From Parcubacteria group bacterium GW2011_GWA1_47_8 (GTDB taxonomy: Bacteria; Patescibacteriota; Minisyncoccia; Phycocordibacterales; UBA1550): a stretch of DNA of 39,652 nt. A program made the position numbers and the translations under genes. The stretch spans positions 1 through 39,652 of the forward strand of contig LCOP01000001.1 of the NCBI GenBank assembly GCA_000996605.1, in the 5' to 3' direction. Positions 23,963 to 32,826 of this stretch are shown here, one piece after another; position 1 is the first letter of the stretch; each line of letters opens with the position of its first letter. The notes under the pieces were generated by a model, which saw only the letters and a program-made list of their open reading frames with translations, was not told the origin of the DNA and searched no databases.

Positions 23963-24212
23963 AGTGCATAAGAAAAGGAGGCAGAGATACTTAACGAATG
24001 CAACAACAGCAACCGATTTGGTTGTATTGTTACCTTCGTCAAAGACCCCTTGATCAGAATTTAAAACTTCTGTCCGGCAAACTCCCTCGACTCATGAACG
24101 TGATAGACGTTCATCCGCGTATCTCAACGCGCATAAGGCAATACTTTATGTTTTCAATGTACTACATACAGTTTAGTACGCAGGGGGAAAATTGCAATAG
24201 ACTCTTAGGATC

Positions 24213-24234
24213 GTTGTCTACAGCTGTAGACAAC
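24213..24234. promoter_or_regulatory. 22-bp perfect palindrome, likely operator
   Basis: GTTGTCTACAG followed by its exact reverse complement. It lies 54 bases upstream of the extended -10 at 24288, with partial AGCTGTAG/CTACAGCT copies between. This suits a dimeric repressor, perhaps the HTH protein encoded at 25166. Confidence 0.6.
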
Positions 24235-24287
24235 CGAGCTACACAAATCTCCAAAAGTAAGCTGGAATGGAGCTGTAGCAATTTTTT

Positions 24288-24296
24288 TGCTATAAT
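24288..24296 (+). promoter_or_regulatory. Extended -10 promoter of the defence operon
   Basis: TGCTATAAT is a perfect extended -10. The expected start is near 24303, about 47 bases before ATG 24350. Confidence 0.65.
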
Positions 24297-24349
24297 TTAT
24301 TCACAGCTGAATATCAGTCGACCTAACCCCTTTGGAATCCCCAAAGGAT

Positions 24350-25117
24350 ATGGTCGCAAAGCCCGCTAGAGATCAAAGGACTCCCAGTCAGAGTCACTCT
24401 AGCGGGTCATATCGGGAAACCGGTATGGGTATGGCCGAAAGGTTGTATCGCAATGGCTGGGAGCCTTTTGATTATCTGAAGGTTTCCGTCGTTCAAAAAC
24501 CCGCTAGAGAACATATGTATAAAAGAATTCCCGTGAGTAAGCTCACGGGCACTGAACAATTTAAGAATGTAGGTTCCAAGAAATTCTCCGTGCAGGAGTT
24601 TTGGAGTTATGGATTTTCCAACCTCAACTCAAATGTCCTGCGAGGAGCACTCGCAGAATTTATCGTGGAGAACGCACTTCGGGGGAGTGAGCAAATAGAT
24701 GTTCGCAATCCATGGGGCGACTCAGACGTTATCGCGCCAGATGGAAAAAAGATTGAGGTGAAGTGTTGCTCGTATATTCAGGATTGGGATCAGAATGATT
24801 TTTCAAAAATCCTCTGGAGCGGGCTCAAAGCCAAGACCCTCTATTGGTCTTCAGCAGTTAGTGATTTCCCGAGAAGTCCTGCCGATTATAAATCGGATAT
24901 TTATGTACTCGCGCTTTTCAAACACCAAGACCACGCCACGCTCGATATCCTTGATATGAACCAGTGGTGTTTTTACGTACTTTCAAAAGACCGAATTAAA
25001 GAGTTATCCAAAAATGGGAATAGTATCTCGCTCATTCGCCTAGAAAAATTTGATATTACCCCAGTCGGCTTCACTGAAATCTCCAAAACGATAGCCGACA
25101 TTCCAGCTCTAAATTGA
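24350..25117 (+). CDS. PD-(D/E)XK restriction-endonuclease-like protein
   Basis: From ATG 24350 this is 255 residues; TTG 24332 and ATG 24425/24431 are alternative starts, and the first about 25 residues look weakly protein-like. The core resembles type II restriction enzymes: helix VLRGALAEFIVENAL (conserved Glu), then GDSDVIAPDGKKIEVKCCSY, a D-x(n)-ExK active site. Repeats of CCCGCTAGAG occur at 24362, 24397 (inverted) and 24500, the first two able to form a 10-bp stem over the early codons. As the first gene of the defence operon it may be an extra nuclease of the system or a separate restriction enzyme. Confidence 0.65.
   Translation: MVAKPARDQRTPSQSHSSGSYRETGMGMAERLYRNGWEPFDYLKVSVVQKPAREHMYKRIPVSKLTGTEQFKNVGSKKFSVQEFWSYGFSNLNSNVLRGALAEFIVENALRGSEQIDVRNPWGDSDVIAPDGKKIEVKCCSYIQDWDQNDFSKILWSGLKAKTLYWSSAVSDFPRSPADYKSDIYVLALFKHQDHATLDILDMNQWCFYVLSKDRIKELSKNGNSISLIRLEKFDITPVGFTEISKTIADIPALN
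24362..24509. repeat. Three CCCGCTAGAG copies (two direct, one inverted)
   Basis: CCCGCTAGAG at 24362-24371 and 24500-24509, and its exact complement at 24397-24406. A second hairpin, CCCGTGAG/CTCACGGG (24530-24549), follows. They could be mRNA structures controlling the start, or operator half-sites. Confidence 0.5.
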
Positions 25118-25165
25118 CCTTTCTTTTTGTCTCAAAATGGTGTAAACTAATGGTAAGTTAGCTTT

Positions 25166-25366
25166 ATGCCAACAAATCACGACAAAAACCTTTCCGCCCT
25201 CCCCGATATCCTGACACTCCAACAGGCGTGTGATGTTTTGAATTGCCATCCAAACACACTCCGCAGTTGGGACAACAAAGGTATTTTGAAGGCAATACGC
25301 TTTGGAGCACGGAGAGATCGTCGTTATCGTAAGGAGGATATTTTGAAAGTGCTCAATCAGAAATAA
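25166..25366 (+). CDS. Excisionase/MerR-like HTH regulator
   Basis: This 66-residue protein is a single winged helix-turn-helix of the excisionase/MerR type: LTLQQACDVLNCHPNTLRSW then NKGILKAIRFGARRDRRYRK, the usual wing followed by a basic patch. It starts 7 nt after a possible extended -10 (TGGTAAGTT, 25151-25159) and ends 4 bases before the SNF2 gene, so it is co-transcribed. It is probably the controller of the operon; the palindrome at 24213 is a candidate target. It could also be the recombination directionality factor of the serine integrase. Confidence 0.75.
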   Translation: MPTNHDKNLSALPDILTLQQACDVLNCHPNTLRSWDNKGILKAIRFGARRDRRYRKEDILKVLNQK

Positions 25367-25370
25367 AAAT

Positions 25371-28316
25371 ATGAAGATTACCGATCAACACGCTAAATAT
25401 TTTGCATACGAGCTGACGAAGCGTTGTTCTTCCAATAGTTTGGAGAAACTTTCCTCTACACTTTCAAACGCTCAAGTTGATCTGAACCCTCATCAGATTG
25501 AGGCGGCACTTTTTGCTTTCAGGTCACCGCTCTCAAAAGGTGCGATTTTAGCCGACGAGGTTGGACTTGGTAAAACTATTGAGGCAGGACTCGTTCTCTC
25601 TCAAAAATGGGCTGAGAGAAAGAGAAACATTCTTCTAATCGTTCCTTCAAGTTTACGAAAACAATGGAACGACGAGCTATCGGAGAAATTCTTTCTACCT
25701 TCAATAATTCTTGAAGCAAGATCTTTTAATCAATACATAAAAGATGGAAATCTGAATCCATTCAATCAGGAGGATAAAATCATCATCTGCTCATACCACT
25801 TTGCTCGTTCCAAGTCTCCATATATCAAACAAACAAAATGGGATTTGGCAGTAATAGATGAGGCACACCGCCTCCGTAATGTATATAAAACAAGCAATAA
25901 GATTGCGCGTGAAATTAAAGATGCGCTGACCGAAGTCCCCAAGATTCTACTTACCGCAACCCCACTTCAAAACTCCCTACTCGAACTCTACGGACTGGTG
26001 AGTATCATTGATGATCACGTGTTTGGTGATCTAAAAAGCTTTAAAGCAAATTATGCACGGGTTTCCCGCGAGCAAGATATTTACGAAAATGAGCTCGGTC
26101 TTGTTGAGCCAAAACAAGAAATGTTTGTCGATTTACGCAACCGCTTAAAGCCAGTCTGTATTCGTACACTTCGTCGCCAGGTACTGGAATATATCAACTA
26201 TACGGAACGAAAACCTATCACGCAGGATTACGTTCCTACCGAACAGGAAGTTGAGCTTTATGACGGAATGTCTGAGTATCTTCAGCGAACAAAACTATAC
26301 GCACTTCCTTTTAGTCAGCGCCAACTCATGACTCTTATTTTGCGAAAGCTTTTGGCATCGTCTTCTTTCGCTATCGCCAGCACTTTGGATAAATTGGTAT
26401 ATAAACTCGAACAGCTAATCGTAGATACAAAAGCAAAAATACCTACTCAAGATGGTGGCATCGCCGGTATCGAACAAAACTTTGAAGCTTTTGAGGAAAT
26501 GTCCGACGAGTGGATTGATGACGAGGAGGGTGAAGATGATAAAGAAGAGAAAGAACAGAAGGCTCTTACAGAGAAAGATATTGTGCTCATGGAGCAGGAA
26601 AAAGCCGATCTAGAAAGATTCCGTAATCTAGCACAGAAAATATATACGAACTCCAAAGGGGACGCTTTGCTTACTGCCCTCAAAAAAGGTTTTGAAATGA
26701 CCGCCGAGCTAGGTGCTAAAAAGAAAGCAATCATTTTTACTGAGTCCACTATTACACAACGATACCTAGCAGAAACTCTTCTGGGTAATAATGGTTACAA
26801 AGACAAAATCGTTTTGTTTAATGGTTCAAATAACGACGATAAATCAAAAGAGATATACAAAAACTGGCTCGCAAAAAATAAGGACACTGACAAAATAACA
26901 GGATCAAAGACAGCCGACACCCGAGCGGCACTCATCGAATATTTCAAAGACGAAGCAGAAATCATGATTGCGACCGAAGCGGGAGCTGAGGGCGTGAATC
27001 TGCAATTCTGTTCATTGGTTATTAACTACGACTTACCGTGGAATCCTCAACGAATTGAACAGCGTATAGGTCGTTGCCATCGTTACGGACAGAAGCATGA
27101 TGTTGTCGTAATCAACTTCGTAAACAGAAAGAACGCCGCAGACCAACGTGTCTATGAACTGTTAGATCAGAAGTTTAAATTGTTTAAGGGTGTATTCGGT
27201 GCAAGTGACGAAGTGCTAGGTTCTATTGAATCAGGTGTTGATTTTGAAAAGCGTATTGCGGGAATCTATCAGACATGCCGTACAGCCGATGATATCAATA
27301 CCGCCTTCGATAAGCTTCAGGAAGAGATGGACGAAAGTATACAGAGTAACTTATCTGATACACGTCAAAAACTTCTGGAAAACTTTGATGCTGAAGTTCA
27401 CGAAAAGCTTAAACTCAACCAAAGAGAGAGTCAGTCATACCTTGATACCTATGAACGCTGGCTGTGGGACGTTACTCGTTACTACTTGGGGGATAATGCT
27501 GACTTTGCCGAGCATGAGTATTCTTTTTCTCTCAAAGTAAATCCTTTTCAAAATGAGGACATAGATCCAGGTCCATACAAGATCGGTAAAAATGTGGAAG
27601 ACGCGCACGTCTATCGCCCCGGGCACTCCTTGGCACAAAGAATATTGAATGAGGTTAAAAACAAACAGATTGAGTCTGCTGAGATTGTTTTTGATTATTC
27701 AAATCACTCGTCTATTATTTCCGTACTAGAACCACTTGTCGGTAAACATGGAACCTTAAAAGTTTCTAACTACACTGTTGAGGCTTTTGAAAAGGAAGAT
27801 GCGGTTGTCGTGTCTGCGCTCGATAATAATGGAGAGCCTATTGAAAGAGACATAATTAAGAAACTATTCTCGCTTTCTGCTCAATCAGTTACACCTAAAG
27901 CGCTGTCACCTGAAGAGTCCACGAAGCTAGATGAGCTTGAGCAACAAACTATCTCTATAATTTCTGGGCAGATCGCAGAAAGAAACAGTGAGTTTTTTGA
28001 TGACGAAGTAGATAAACTCGATAACTGGTCAGATGATGTAAAGAAAGGTCTCGAGCTTGATCTAAGGAAGCTTGATATTGATATCAAGACAGCCAAAACA
28101 AATGCCAAAAAAATTGTTAATCTTGAGGAGAAGCTCAAGGCTCAGCGGGAAATCAAGGATTCCGAGAAAAAACGTAATGAGATGCGTAGAAAGTTATATG
28201 AGGCACAGGACGAGGTAGAGATTAAAAAAGAAAAGTTACTGGAAGGAATAGAAGCTCAGCTAAAGCAGAAGTCACAGATAGAAACATTATTTACAATCAG
28301 CTGGAAAATCATTTAA
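25371..28316 (+). CDS. SNF2-family (RapA-like) helicase of a defence operon
   Basis: This 981-residue protein is a Swi2/Snf2 DNA translocase. Lobe 1 has Walker A DEVGLGKT (65-69 for GLGKT), DEAH at 163-166 and LTATPLQN. Lobe 2 has MIATEAGAEGVNLQ and the arginine-finger motif QRIGRCHRYGQ. An acidic insert (DEEGEDDKEEKEQ, about residue 380-395) lies between lobes, and the last about 130 residues are a predicted coiled coil. No nuclease motif is seen. SNF2 helicases occur in DISARM class 2 and other defence systems, but DrmA/DrmB are absent here. The Mod gene starts 5 bases after its stop. Confidence 0.88.
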   Translation: MKITDQHAKYFAYELTKRCSSNSLEKLSSTLSNAQVDLNPHQIEAALFAFRSPLSKGAILADEVGLGKTIEAGLVLSQKWAERKRNILLIVPSSLRKQWNDELSEKFFLPSIILEARSFNQYIKDGNLNPFNQEDKIIICSYHFARSKSPYIKQTKWDLAVIDEAHRLRNVYKTSNKIAREIKDALTEVPKILLTATPLQNSLLELYGLVSIIDDHVFGDLKSFKANYARVSREQDIYENELGLVEPKQEMFVDLRNRLKPVCIRTLRRQVLEYINYTERKPITQDYVPTEQEVELYDGMSEYLQRTKLYALPFSQRQLMTLILRKLLASSSFAIASTLDKLVYKLEQLIVDTKAKIPTQDGGIAGIEQNFEAFEEMSDEWIDDEEGEDDKEEKEQKALTEKDIVLMEQEKADLERFRNLAQKIYTNSKGDALLTALKKGFEMTAELGAKKKAIIFTESTITQRYLAETLLGNNGYKDKIVLFNGSNNDDKSKEIYKNWLAKNKDTDKITGSKTADTRAALIEYFKDEAEIMIATEAGAEGVNLQFCSLVINYDLPWNPQRIEQRIGRCHRYGQKHDVVVINFVNRKNAADQRVYELLDQKFKLFKGVFGASDEVLGSIESGVDFEKRIAGIYQTCRTADDINTAFDKLQEEMDESIQSNLSDTRQKLLENFDAEVHEKLKLNQRESQSYLDTYERWLWDVTRYYLGDNADFAEHEYSFSLKVNPFQNEDIDPGPYKIGKNVEDAHVYRPGHSLAQRILNEVKNKQIESAEIVFDYSNHSSIISVLEPLVGKHGTLKVSNYTVEAFEKEDAVVVSALDNNGEPIERDIIKKLFSLSAQSVTPKALSPEESTKLDELEQQTISIISGQIAERNSEFFDDEVDKLDNWSDDVKKGLELDLRKLDIDIKTAKTNAKKIVNLEEKLKAQREIKDSEKKRNEMRRKLYEAQDEVEIKKEKLLEGIEAQLKQKSQIETLFTISWKII

Positions 28317-28321
28317 CAATT

Positions 28322-29983
28322 ATGAGCAATAACAAACAAAAACTAGAGCTTACATGGATCGGGAAAAACAATCCCGAGTATGATATTGCCAATATTGAAC
28401 CGCGCATTTTAGAAGAGCGGACTGATTTATCGTATGGCGACAAAGATACCGAGAATATGATTATTCACGGTGATAACCTCCTGGCTCTTAAAGCTCTTCT
28501 ACCAGAATACGAAGGTAAGGTGAAATGTATTTATATTGATCCACCATACAATACTGGTAATGCTTTTGAGCATTACGACGACAGTGTTGAGCATTCCACA
28601 TGGCTCTCACTTATGAAGCCGAGGCTTGAATTGCTAAGGGCCCTTTTGGGTGACGATGGAAGTATTTGGATTTCAATAGATGAAAAGGAAGCCCATTACC
28701 TAAAAGTGTTGTGCGATGAAGTTTTTGGAAGAAATAATTTTATTATTCAAACAACAATTAAAAGGGGTTCGGCAACAGGTCATAAAGCAATTAACCCCAC
28801 CCCTGTTCAGGTTTGCGACCTAATGTTGTGTTATGCAAAAAGCAAAGAAAATTGGATTTATAAGCCAGTTTATCAAGAGCGAGATTATGACAAAGCATAC
28901 TCTCAGTATATTGAAAACTATGAAGAGGGTTTTGAAAACTGGAAATTTGTTTCACTTAAGGAAATTCTTAAAAAAGATAATCTTAAAATAGAGACGGCAT
29001 TAAAAAACTTTCCCGAGCGCATTATAAGATTTGCGCAACCAGATTATAAGGGAGTTGGGCAAGAAACAAGGGATTATATCGATCTTTCTAAAAAAGAACC
29101 GAGTAAGATACACAAACAATCCAGAGAGGGCTACCCAGATATTTATTTGATAAATGGAAACAGAATTTTGTTTTACAAAGACAAGATGAAAGAAATAAAT
29201 GGGTCATTTGTGACGGCAGAACTTGTAACTAATCTTTGGACTGATATGAACTATCAAGGAATTGCAAGCGAAGGAGACGTGGTATTCCTAAAAAGTAAAA
29301 AACCAGAGCTTCAAATAAAAAGGATTTTAGAAATGTCTACTCAATCAGGAGATACCGTTCTCGACTCATTCCTTGGTTCTGGAACAACTTCAGCCGCCGC
29401 CCACAAAATGAATAGAAAATATATAGGTATTGAAATGGGAGAACATGCTTACACACATGTACACAAAAGGATGAAAAATGTTGTAGACGGCATTGATCAA
29501 AGTGGAATAAGCAAAGCTATGAAATGGCAAGGTGGGGGTGGATTTAAGTTTTATGAACTTGCGCCAAGTTTCGTAGTGATTGATGAATTTGGTAATCCGG
29601 TGATTGATAGCTACTACAATGACACTAAGCTCATCCGCGCGATGTGTAAGCTAACCAACTACACGTTTGCCCCAAGCCCTGCTGTCTACTGGAAGCACGG
29701 TAAAGGCCAAGGCAACAATAGTATTTATGTAACAACCCAGATGCTTTCTGTGGCAATGGTTCAACAGATTGTGAGTCATCTTGGTGCAAACGAGACACTC
29801 CTCATCTGTCCAAAGAAATTTGAACCTGGATGTGAGAAGGTAGATAACCGTATCACTATCAAAAAGATACCGCAGTCAATTTTGAAGGCGTGCCAATTTG
29901 GAAAGAAAGAATACCTGCTTCCTATCAAAGAACGAGCGATGGAAGAAGTTGACGAAGACGAAGTTGATTCTGACGAAAACTAA
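28322..29983 (+). CDS. Type III-like Mod DNA methyltransferase
   Basis: This 553-residue protein has motif IV DPPY at 73-76 (IYIDPPYNTG) before motif I (DSFLGSGTTSAA, 348-359), the beta-class order. It also has the NMIIHGDNLLALKAL and WLSLMKPRLELLR segments typical of type III Mod and related adenine methylases. The middle (about 150-330) is the variable target-recognition part. The C-terminal about 150 residues are an extra domain with an acidic tail (MEEVDEDEVDSDEN). It should methylate adenine at a short asymmetric site and protect self DNA. It is followed after 1 base by the Res gene. Confidence 0.92.
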   Translation: MSNNKQKLELTWIGKNNPEYDIANIEPRILEERTDLSYGDKDTENMIIHGDNLLALKALLPEYEGKVKCIYIDPPYNTGNAFEHYDDSVEHSTWLSLMKPRLELLRALLGDDGSIWISIDEKEAHYLKVLCDEVFGRNNFIIQTTIKRGSATGHKAINPTPVQVCDLMLCYAKSKENWIYKPVYQERDYDKAYSQYIENYEEGFENWKFVSLKEILKKDNLKIETALKNFPERIIRFAQPDYKGVGQETRDYIDLSKKEPSKIHKQSREGYPDIYLINGNRILFYKDKMKEINGSFVTAELVTNLWTDMNYQGIASEGDVVFLKSKKPELQIKRILEMSTQSGDTVLDSFLGSGTTSAAAHKMNRKYIGIEMGEHAYTHVHKRMKNVVDGIDQSGISKAMKWQGGGGFKFYELAPSFVVIDEFGNPVIDSYYNDTKLIRAMCKLTNYTFAPSPAVYWKHGKGQGNNSIYVTTQMLSVAMVQQIVSHLGANETLLICPKKFEPGCEKVDNRITIKKIPQSILKACQFGKKEYLLPIKERAMEEVDEDEVDSDEN

Positions 29984-29984
29984 T

Positions 29985-32795
29985 ATGTCTACTTTTATGA
30001 ACCGAGAACAAGCCCTGCAATACATAACAAACGCAATGAGTTTGCGAGATCCTCAAGAAAAAAGCTTGGTGTTTTTTGCTGACTACCTAGAAGGAGATGC
30101 TGGCAAAAAGGTATTGGCGAGAATGAAGAAAGAAAATCGTGGAAGCGTCGAGGATATTGAGGCTTCGACCAAAGAGTACTCTCAAGCAATACCCGACCTG
30201 AGACAGTTTCAATCTTTCGAACGAACCTTCCCTGCATATACCTTTGCACTGGCTACTGGTGTGGGCAAAACTCGTCTTATGGGTGCCTTTGTAGCGTATC
30301 TCTACCTTGTTTACGGTATACAGCATTTTATGATCGTTGCCCCGGGCAATACCATCTATCGCAAGTTGGTAGATGATTTCAGCAAAGCCAACAATCCCAA
30401 GTATGTTTTTCGAGGAATTGAAGAGCTTACGACTTCGAATGTAAAAGTTATCACCAAGGACAACTATGCCCAAAGCCAGATGGCGCAACTTTTTGCAAAC
30501 AAGATAGAAATTAACATTTTCAATATTCAGCAATTTGCGCAAAAGGATATAGAGAAAGAAAAAGGTATTACCAAGTTTAGTGAAATGCTCGGGGAATCAT
30601 ATTTTGAATATCTTAGTTCTCTCGATGATCTTGTTGTATTGATGGATGAATCGCACCACTACCATGCCGATGCGGCAATGGGTTCGCTTGACCGTATAAA
30701 CCCTTTGTTTGGACTTGAATTTACTGCTACGCCCTATCTTGCTCCGACGAGTACAAAGAAAGGCACGGGGCTTATTCTCAAGAAAAATATCTTCTACGCA
30801 TATAATCTTGGAAATGCTATTCGGGACGGGTATGTAAAAGATCCGTGGGTAGGCACAGAAGCCGATGTTGATTTTGGCCAGTGGGATGCGGAGTCCATAG
30901 AAACCGATGCTCGTAAACTACAGCTCGCCGCCTTTTTTCATGAACGCACGAAAGTTGCTTTGAAAGAATACGCTATTGAAAACAATAGACATGAAGTAAA
31001 GCCCGTCATGCTTGTTGTGGCAAAGGATACTGCCCACGCGAGTGCATTGCGTATGTTGATTGATAGCGAACAGTTTAGAGGTGGTGCGTATAAGGGCAAG
31101 GTAATCGAAGTTCATACAAAAACAAAAGGCGACGAAGCGGATGAGACAATTGAAAAGCTTATATCACTTGAACACCCAGATAACATCGTGGAAATTGTCA
31201 TCCATGTAAATATGCTCAAGGAGGGGTGGGATGTTGCTAATATTTATACGATTGCACCAATAAGGTCTTCGGTGGCACAAATTTTAACTGAGCAAACAAT
31301 TGGTCGCGGACTTCGCCTGCCCTACGGAGAAAAGACGGGAAATAAAAATGTTGATCGTGTAATGATTGTTGCCCATGACAATTACGCAAAAGTGATTGAG
31401 GAGGCACAACACTCCAAGCTTATTCAGCCGTCAAACATTGAAAGCATTTCGACTGATGACACAAAGGTGGTAAGAGAAGTTATTGAAGTGCAATCTGTTT
31501 TTGTCACTAATATTCAAGAGCAAATCAAAGCGAGCGGAAGTCTCATGCAGGAAATTGAAGCGCAGGCAACAAAAGCAGTTAATGCTGTCATGTCGGAGGA
31601 CACTCCAGAAGATGTGAAGATAGCGACAATACAAAACAAAGTGCGGGAGATAGTCGAGATAACAGCGAAAAATGAAGCGGTAAAAATGGGTTCTGTCGAG
31701 GTTGGAAGTACCGCATACGAAGAAGGGTCTTTGTTTAATATTTTGAGTGAACCTGCAAAGAAAGAGCTTGAAGATATTGGGCGTGTTTCGAGACAAACCA
31801 TCGAGGTTCGTAACATTCCTATTCCTAGGTTAATGCTTACGCCTCATTACGGTGAACTCACGATTGATAATTTTGACTTAGATATAACAAAATTAAGTAA
31901 ATTTGCTACGGACGCCTCGATTCTTGAACAGGCGTTACAAGGAAAGGAAGAGAAGGACTTATTCGGCGTAGCTTATCAAGGTCATCGCGAGACTGAGCTC
32001 ACTCGTGTTTCAAGTCTCGGTGAAGGCCGTGCGCAAAGCCCAGAAAATACTATCATCTCAGCTCTCCTTGATTTTCCACTTGTTGATTACGATGAGCAGA
32101 GAGAATTATTGCTCAAACTTTCAAATCAGGCGGTTGCATACTACAAGTCATTTGTTAGCGATACAAGCGCACTCAAAATGATGGTGGAAAATAATTTTCG
32201 CCAGATTGCCAAAGAGATATACGATCAGATATTAACCCACAAAGAGTTTAAGTCTGAGAGTTATTTGGAGTCTAGTATTCGTGAGCCAAAACCGTACTTG
32301 GAGCAATACAATATTTCACGAAGCTTCGATGAGAAGCCTGTTACTTTGGAATCTCAACTTGATCGTTTCTCAAGAGATAAAATCTATACAGGATTTAGCA
32401 AAGCGTGTCACTCAATGTACAGATTCGATTCTTCGGATGAAGTACGGATGGCGTACCTTCTTGATAAAGAACCGTCGGTAGAAGATTGGCTTCGCCCCGC
32501 TCCAAATCAATTTGAAGGACTCTACTGGCGTGATGCGGAGGGAAACTCACAACACCGTTATGAGCCAGATTTCGTAGTGGAGTTCAAGAATGAAATTGTG
32601 ATGATTGAAGTTAAGCCAGGTGTAGAAGCAAAAAACCTAGACGTACAAGAGAAAAAGAAAACCGCTGATAAGTATTGCGAGCTTGTTTCAAAGAATGTTG
32701 GCAAATACGGGATCACCAAGCCGTGGCGGTATGTCATTACCCCTACGGAAAAAATCACTGTTAGTTCTACAGTGGAAGGGTTATTAAAGCTATGA
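29985..32795 (+). CDS. Type III-like Res helicase-nuclease
   Basis: Start at ATG 29985 (the frame is open further upstream but overlaps Mod); 936 residues. The SF2 helicase core has Walker A ATGVGKT (TGVGKT 91-96), DESH (221-224), EFTATP and the motif V/VI region NMLKEGWDVANIY and QTIGRGLRLP. The C-terminal nuclease is of the PD-(D/E)XK type: PDF (D862) and MIEVKPG (E875, K877). This is the normal Res layout, so with Mod it could form a complete type III restriction enzyme. The SNF2 partner is additional to the textbook type III system. Confidence 0.92.
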   Translation: MSTFMNREQALQYITNAMSLRDPQEKSLVFFADYLEGDAGKKVLARMKKENRGSVEDIEASTKEYSQAIPDLRQFQSFERTFPAYTFALATGVGKTRLMGAFVAYLYLVYGIQHFMIVAPGNTIYRKLVDDFSKANNPKYVFRGIEELTTSNVKVITKDNYAQSQMAQLFANKIEINIFNIQQFAQKDIEKEKGITKFSEMLGESYFEYLSSLDDLVVLMDESHHYHADAAMGSLDRINPLFGLEFTATPYLAPTSTKKGTGLILKKNIFYAYNLGNAIRDGYVKDPWVGTEADVDFGQWDAESIETDARKLQLAAFFHERTKVALKEYAIENNRHEVKPVMLVVAKDTAHASALRMLIDSEQFRGGAYKGKVIEVHTKTKGDEADETIEKLISLEHPDNIVEIVIHVNMLKEGWDVANIYTIAPIRSSVAQILTEQTIGRGLRLPYGEKTGNKNVDRVMIVAHDNYAKVIEEAQHSKLIQPSNIESISTDDTKVVREVIEVQSVFVTNIQEQIKASGSLMQEIEAQATKAVNAVMSEDTPEDVKIATIQNKVREIVEITAKNEAVKMGSVEVGSTAYEEGSLFNILSEPAKKELEDIGRVSRQTIEVRNIPIPRLMLTPHYGELTIDNFDLDITKLSKFATDASILEQALQGKEEKDLFGVAYQGHRETELTRVSSLGEGRAQSPENTIISALLDFPLVDYDEQRELLLKLSNQAVAYYKSFVSDTSALKMMVENNFRQIAKEIYDQILTHKEFKSESYLESSIREPKPYLEQYNISRSFDEKPVTLESQLDRFSRDKIYTGFSKACHSMYRFDSSDEVRMAYLLDKEPSVEDWLRPAPNQFEGLYWRDAEGNSQHRYEPDFVVEFKNEIVMIEVKPGVEAKNLDVQEKKKTADKYCELVSKNVGKYGITKPWRYVITPTEKITVSSTVEGLLKL

Positions 32796-32826
32796 TCAAA
32801 AATATACTCACAACATTGGGCACCTA

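Larger units (their letters stand above)
23901..24349. other. Divergent control region rich in inverted repeats
   Basis: No gene is supported in this 449-base stretch. It holds the attenuator-like hairpin at 23938-23962, an 8-bp inverted repeat ATGAACGT/ACGTTCAT (24094-24114), a 22-bp perfect palindrome (24213-24234), further AGCTGTAG half-sites near 24237-24244 and 24271-24278, and a strong plus-strand promoter at 24288-24296. It separates the minus-strand phage operon from the plus-strand defence operon. Confidence 0.6.

Noticed and set aside
23998-24369. Open frame of 123 codons in the control region
   Set aside because: It runs through the palindrome and the extended -10, has a Gln-rich start and no initiation signal; the regulatory reading explains the sequence better.
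24350-32795. A classical DISARM system
   Set aside because: SNF2 and methylase genes are present, but no DrmA, DrmB or DrmC is recognisable and a full Res subunit is.
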